DNA from: Thioalkalivibrio sp.
GTDB lineage: Bacteria; Pseudomonadota; Gammaproteobacteria; Ectothiorhodospirales; Ectothiorhodospiraceae
Direction of reading: 5' to 3'
Length of the DNA: 7,296 bases
Assembly: GCA_018224485.1 (NCBI GenBank)
Contig: JAGTVE010000178.1
Location: 1-7,296 of the forward strand
The notes under the pieces are model-generated. The model was not told the origin of the DNA and made no database searches. It saw nothing but the letters and a program-made list of their open reading frames with translations. Of this stretch, positions 5,906 to 7,296 are shown one piece after another (position 1 is the stretch's first letter; the number at the start of each line of letters is the position of its first letter). The translations under genes were made by a program, and so were the position numbers.

Positions 5906-6408
5906 GGCCCTGGCACTGGCTGCACGCACCGTTACTCGCGCTCGCGGTCGCCCTGCTGCTTCCGGCGCTCACGGTGGCAGGGCCGACCGCACCACCCTCG
6001 GAGCCGATGAGCTTCGACAGCGAACTGCAGGAACAGCGTTATCAGAAGCTGATCCGCGAACTGCGCTGCACCGTTTGCCAGAACCAAAACCTGATCGAGT
6101 CGAACGCGCCGCTCGCCAACGACTTGCGACGTCAGATCGCGCTGATGATCAATGACGGCGCAGACACTGACGAGGTGATCGACTACATGGTGGCCCGCTA
6201 CGGCGACTTCGTACTGTTCCGGCCGCCGATGAAGGGCATCACCTATCTGCTCTGGTTCGGACCGGTTGCGATGCTGCTGATCGGCCTTGCGGCCCTCGGC
6301 AACATCCTTTGGCGCCGCCGCACGCAGGTCACCTCCGAACCGCTCTCCACAGACGAGGAAGAACGCCTGCGCCGCATTCTGGGTGACAGAGGCCAAGACA
6401 AGACATGA
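5902..6408 (+). CDS. ccmH: CcmH, CXXC membrane protein of the apocytochrome reduction/ligation step
   Basis: CcmH acts with CcmG in reducing the apocytochrome cysteines and forms part of the ligation complex with CcmF and CcmI. The 168-residue product has a signal peptide (about 1-27, cleavage plausible after TVAG or nearby) and a small periplasmic helical domain with the diagnostic LRCTVCQNQ motif (Cys56, Cys59). A membrane helix (about 113-137) follows, then a short charged cytoplasmic tail. This is the short form: the TPR region that is fused on in E. coli CcmH is supplied by the next gene. GGAGG at 5890-5894 lies 7 bases before the ATG. The start overlaps the ccmG stop, and its stop overlaps the ccmI start. 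Confidence 0.97.
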   Translation: MRPWHWLHAPLLALAVALLLPALTVAGPTAPPSEPMSFDSELQEQRYQKLIRELRCTVCQNQNLIESNAPLANDLRRQIALMINDGADTDEVIDYMVARYGDFVLFRPPMKGITYLLWFGPVAMLLIGLAALGNILWRRRTQVTSEPLSTDEEERLRRILGDRGQDKT

Positions 6409-7296
6409 TGCTGTTCTGGATACTGGCCGCCGCGCTTACGGTGGCCGCCCTGTTGTTCCTGTTTCTTCCCCTGCTCCGCGCCCGTGCCCCGCAGGCCCCG
6501 GTATTGACCGAGGCGATGGATGCGCGCGTCTCGGTCTATCGCAGCCAGCTCGCGGACCTGGAATCGGATCGGGATTCGGGCGTGATCTCGGACGATCAGT
6601 TCAACACCGCCCAGGTCGATCTACAGCGCAGCCTGCTGGAGACCAGCGAACGGCAGGCCGCCGACCGCACCGAATACGGCGGCCGGTCGCTGCGCTGGCC
6701 GGCTGCGATTGGCAGCCTGCTGGTGGTGCCGGTGGTGGCCGTGCTCATCTATCAGGGGTACGGCGCCGGGGCCTCCGGCCTGGACCCACAGGCCCCGCAG
6801 CAGGTTGCCGGAGCGCAGATGGACGGCGGGATCGAGGCGGCGGTGATGGCCCTTAGCGCCCGTCTCGAAGACAACCCGGAGGACCCCGAGGGCTGGGCGC
6901 TGCTCGGCCGGTCCTTCCTGTTCATGGACGAGCCGCGTGCCGCGGCCGGCGCCTACGCGCAGGCGCTGCGTCACGGCGGCGATCAGGACCCCGACATCCT
7001 CGTGACCTACGCCGATCTGCTCGGCAGCCTGGATGGCGGCGATCTGAGCGCACGTGCCCTTCCCTTCGTAAACCGGGCACTGGAGATCGACCCTGATCAC
7101 GCCAATGCCCTCTGGCTGGCCGGCCTGGCCGCCTTCCGGGCCTCGGATTACGAGATCAGCAAGGATTACTGGCAGCGGCTCGAGCAGCAGCTCGCCCCGG
7201 GCAGCGAAGAGGCCCAGTTGATCCGCAGCAACCTCGAAGAGGTACGGTCACGAATGAATAACGCCGGTGAGGACCGCGAGAACGACGAAGCGGGCA
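6405..7296 (+). CDS. ccmI: CcmI, apocytochrome c chaperone with TPR domain (3' end outside window)
   Basis: CcmI binds the C-terminus of apocytochrome c and delivers it to the CcmF/CcmH complex. From the ATG at 6405 the frame is open for 297 codons to the window edge without a stop. It begins with a membrane helix (about 3-24, MMLFWILAAAL). A cytoplasmic, probably coiled-coil loop follows (about 36-90, with the VYRSQLADLE pattern), then a second helix (about 99-116) and a periplasmic part with TPR-like repeats (about 142-262, for instance NPEDPEGWALLGRS and ALEIDPDHANALWLAGLAAF). This is the normal CcmI architecture. The start overlaps the ccmH stop (ATGA); a second ATG follows at 6408, and the SD (AGAGG, 6388-6392) is weak, so coupling to ccmH is likely. 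Family members are often nearer 400 residues, so a C-terminal part is probably missing. Confidence 0.93.
   Translation, partial: MMLFWILAAALTVAALLFLFLPLLRARAPQAPVLTEAMDARVSVYRSQLADLESDRDSGVISDDQFNTAQVDLQRSLLETSERQAADRTEYGGRSLRWPAAIGSLLVVPVVAVLIYQGYGAGASGLDPQAPQQVAGAQMDGGIEAAVMALSARLEDNPEDPEGWALLGRSFLFMDEPRAAAGAYAQALRHGGDQDPDILVTYADLLGSLDGGDLSARALPFVNRALEIDPDHANALWLAGLAAFRASDYEISKDYWQRLEQQLAPGSEEAQLIRSNLEEVRSRMNNAGEDRENDEAG

Noticed and set aside
1..7296. CRISPR array, insertion sequence, attachment site or novel defence system
   Set aside because: There are no regularly spaced direct repeats, no transposase or integrase and no terminal inverted repeats. The coding content is fully explained by the known ccm operon.

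Overview
This 7.3-kb window is a nearly complete cytochrome c maturation (System I, Ccm) operon on the + strand, in the order ccmA-ccmB-ccmC-ccmD-ccmE-ccmF-ccmG-ccmH-ccmI. The last gene runs off the right edge. The DNA is GC-rich with the matching codon use throughout. The full ccmABCDEFGHI order, a His-type CcmE (HxxxY), and a short CcmH followed by a separate CcmI (rather than the fused CcmH of E. coli) point to a proteobacterium, most likely a gammaproteobacterium of the Pseudomonas/Chromatiales kind. The genus cannot be fixed from what is seen here.

Layout. Positions 1-90 (minus strand) hold the first 30 codons of a divergently transcribed gene for a small or N-terminally anchored membrane protein; the rest lies outside the window. 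Positions 91-519 carry no convincing gene. They do hold a plausible minus-strand sigma70-type promoter overlapping a pair of TTGCAA-centred palindromes, a run of small inverted repeats, and a strong + strand Rho-independent terminator at 312-343 with no recognisable gene in front of it. From about 520 to the end the ccm genes are tightly packed. Four junctions (C/D, D/E, G/H, H/I) are ATGA stop-start overlaps, and A/B, B/C and E/F are separated by only 2 to 13 bases. The one real break is 107 bp between ccmF and ccmG, which contains a GC-rich hairpin.

How the genes work together (established for System I). CcmA and CcmB form an ATPase/membrane complex that, with CcmC and CcmD, drives loading and release of heme on the periplasmic chaperone CcmE. 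CcmE carries the heme covalently to CcmF, the ligation core. CcmG is a membrane-anchored thioredoxin and CcmH a CXXC membrane protein; both keep the apocytochrome CXXCH cysteines reduced. CcmI binds the apocytochrome through its TPR domain. All key residues of the family that I could locate are present, so the operon looks intact and functional.

No new biological system was found in the coding part. The part worth a second look is the non-coding leader: an orphan terminator preceded by several hairpins, which could be a small RNA or an attenuator in front of the ccm operon.
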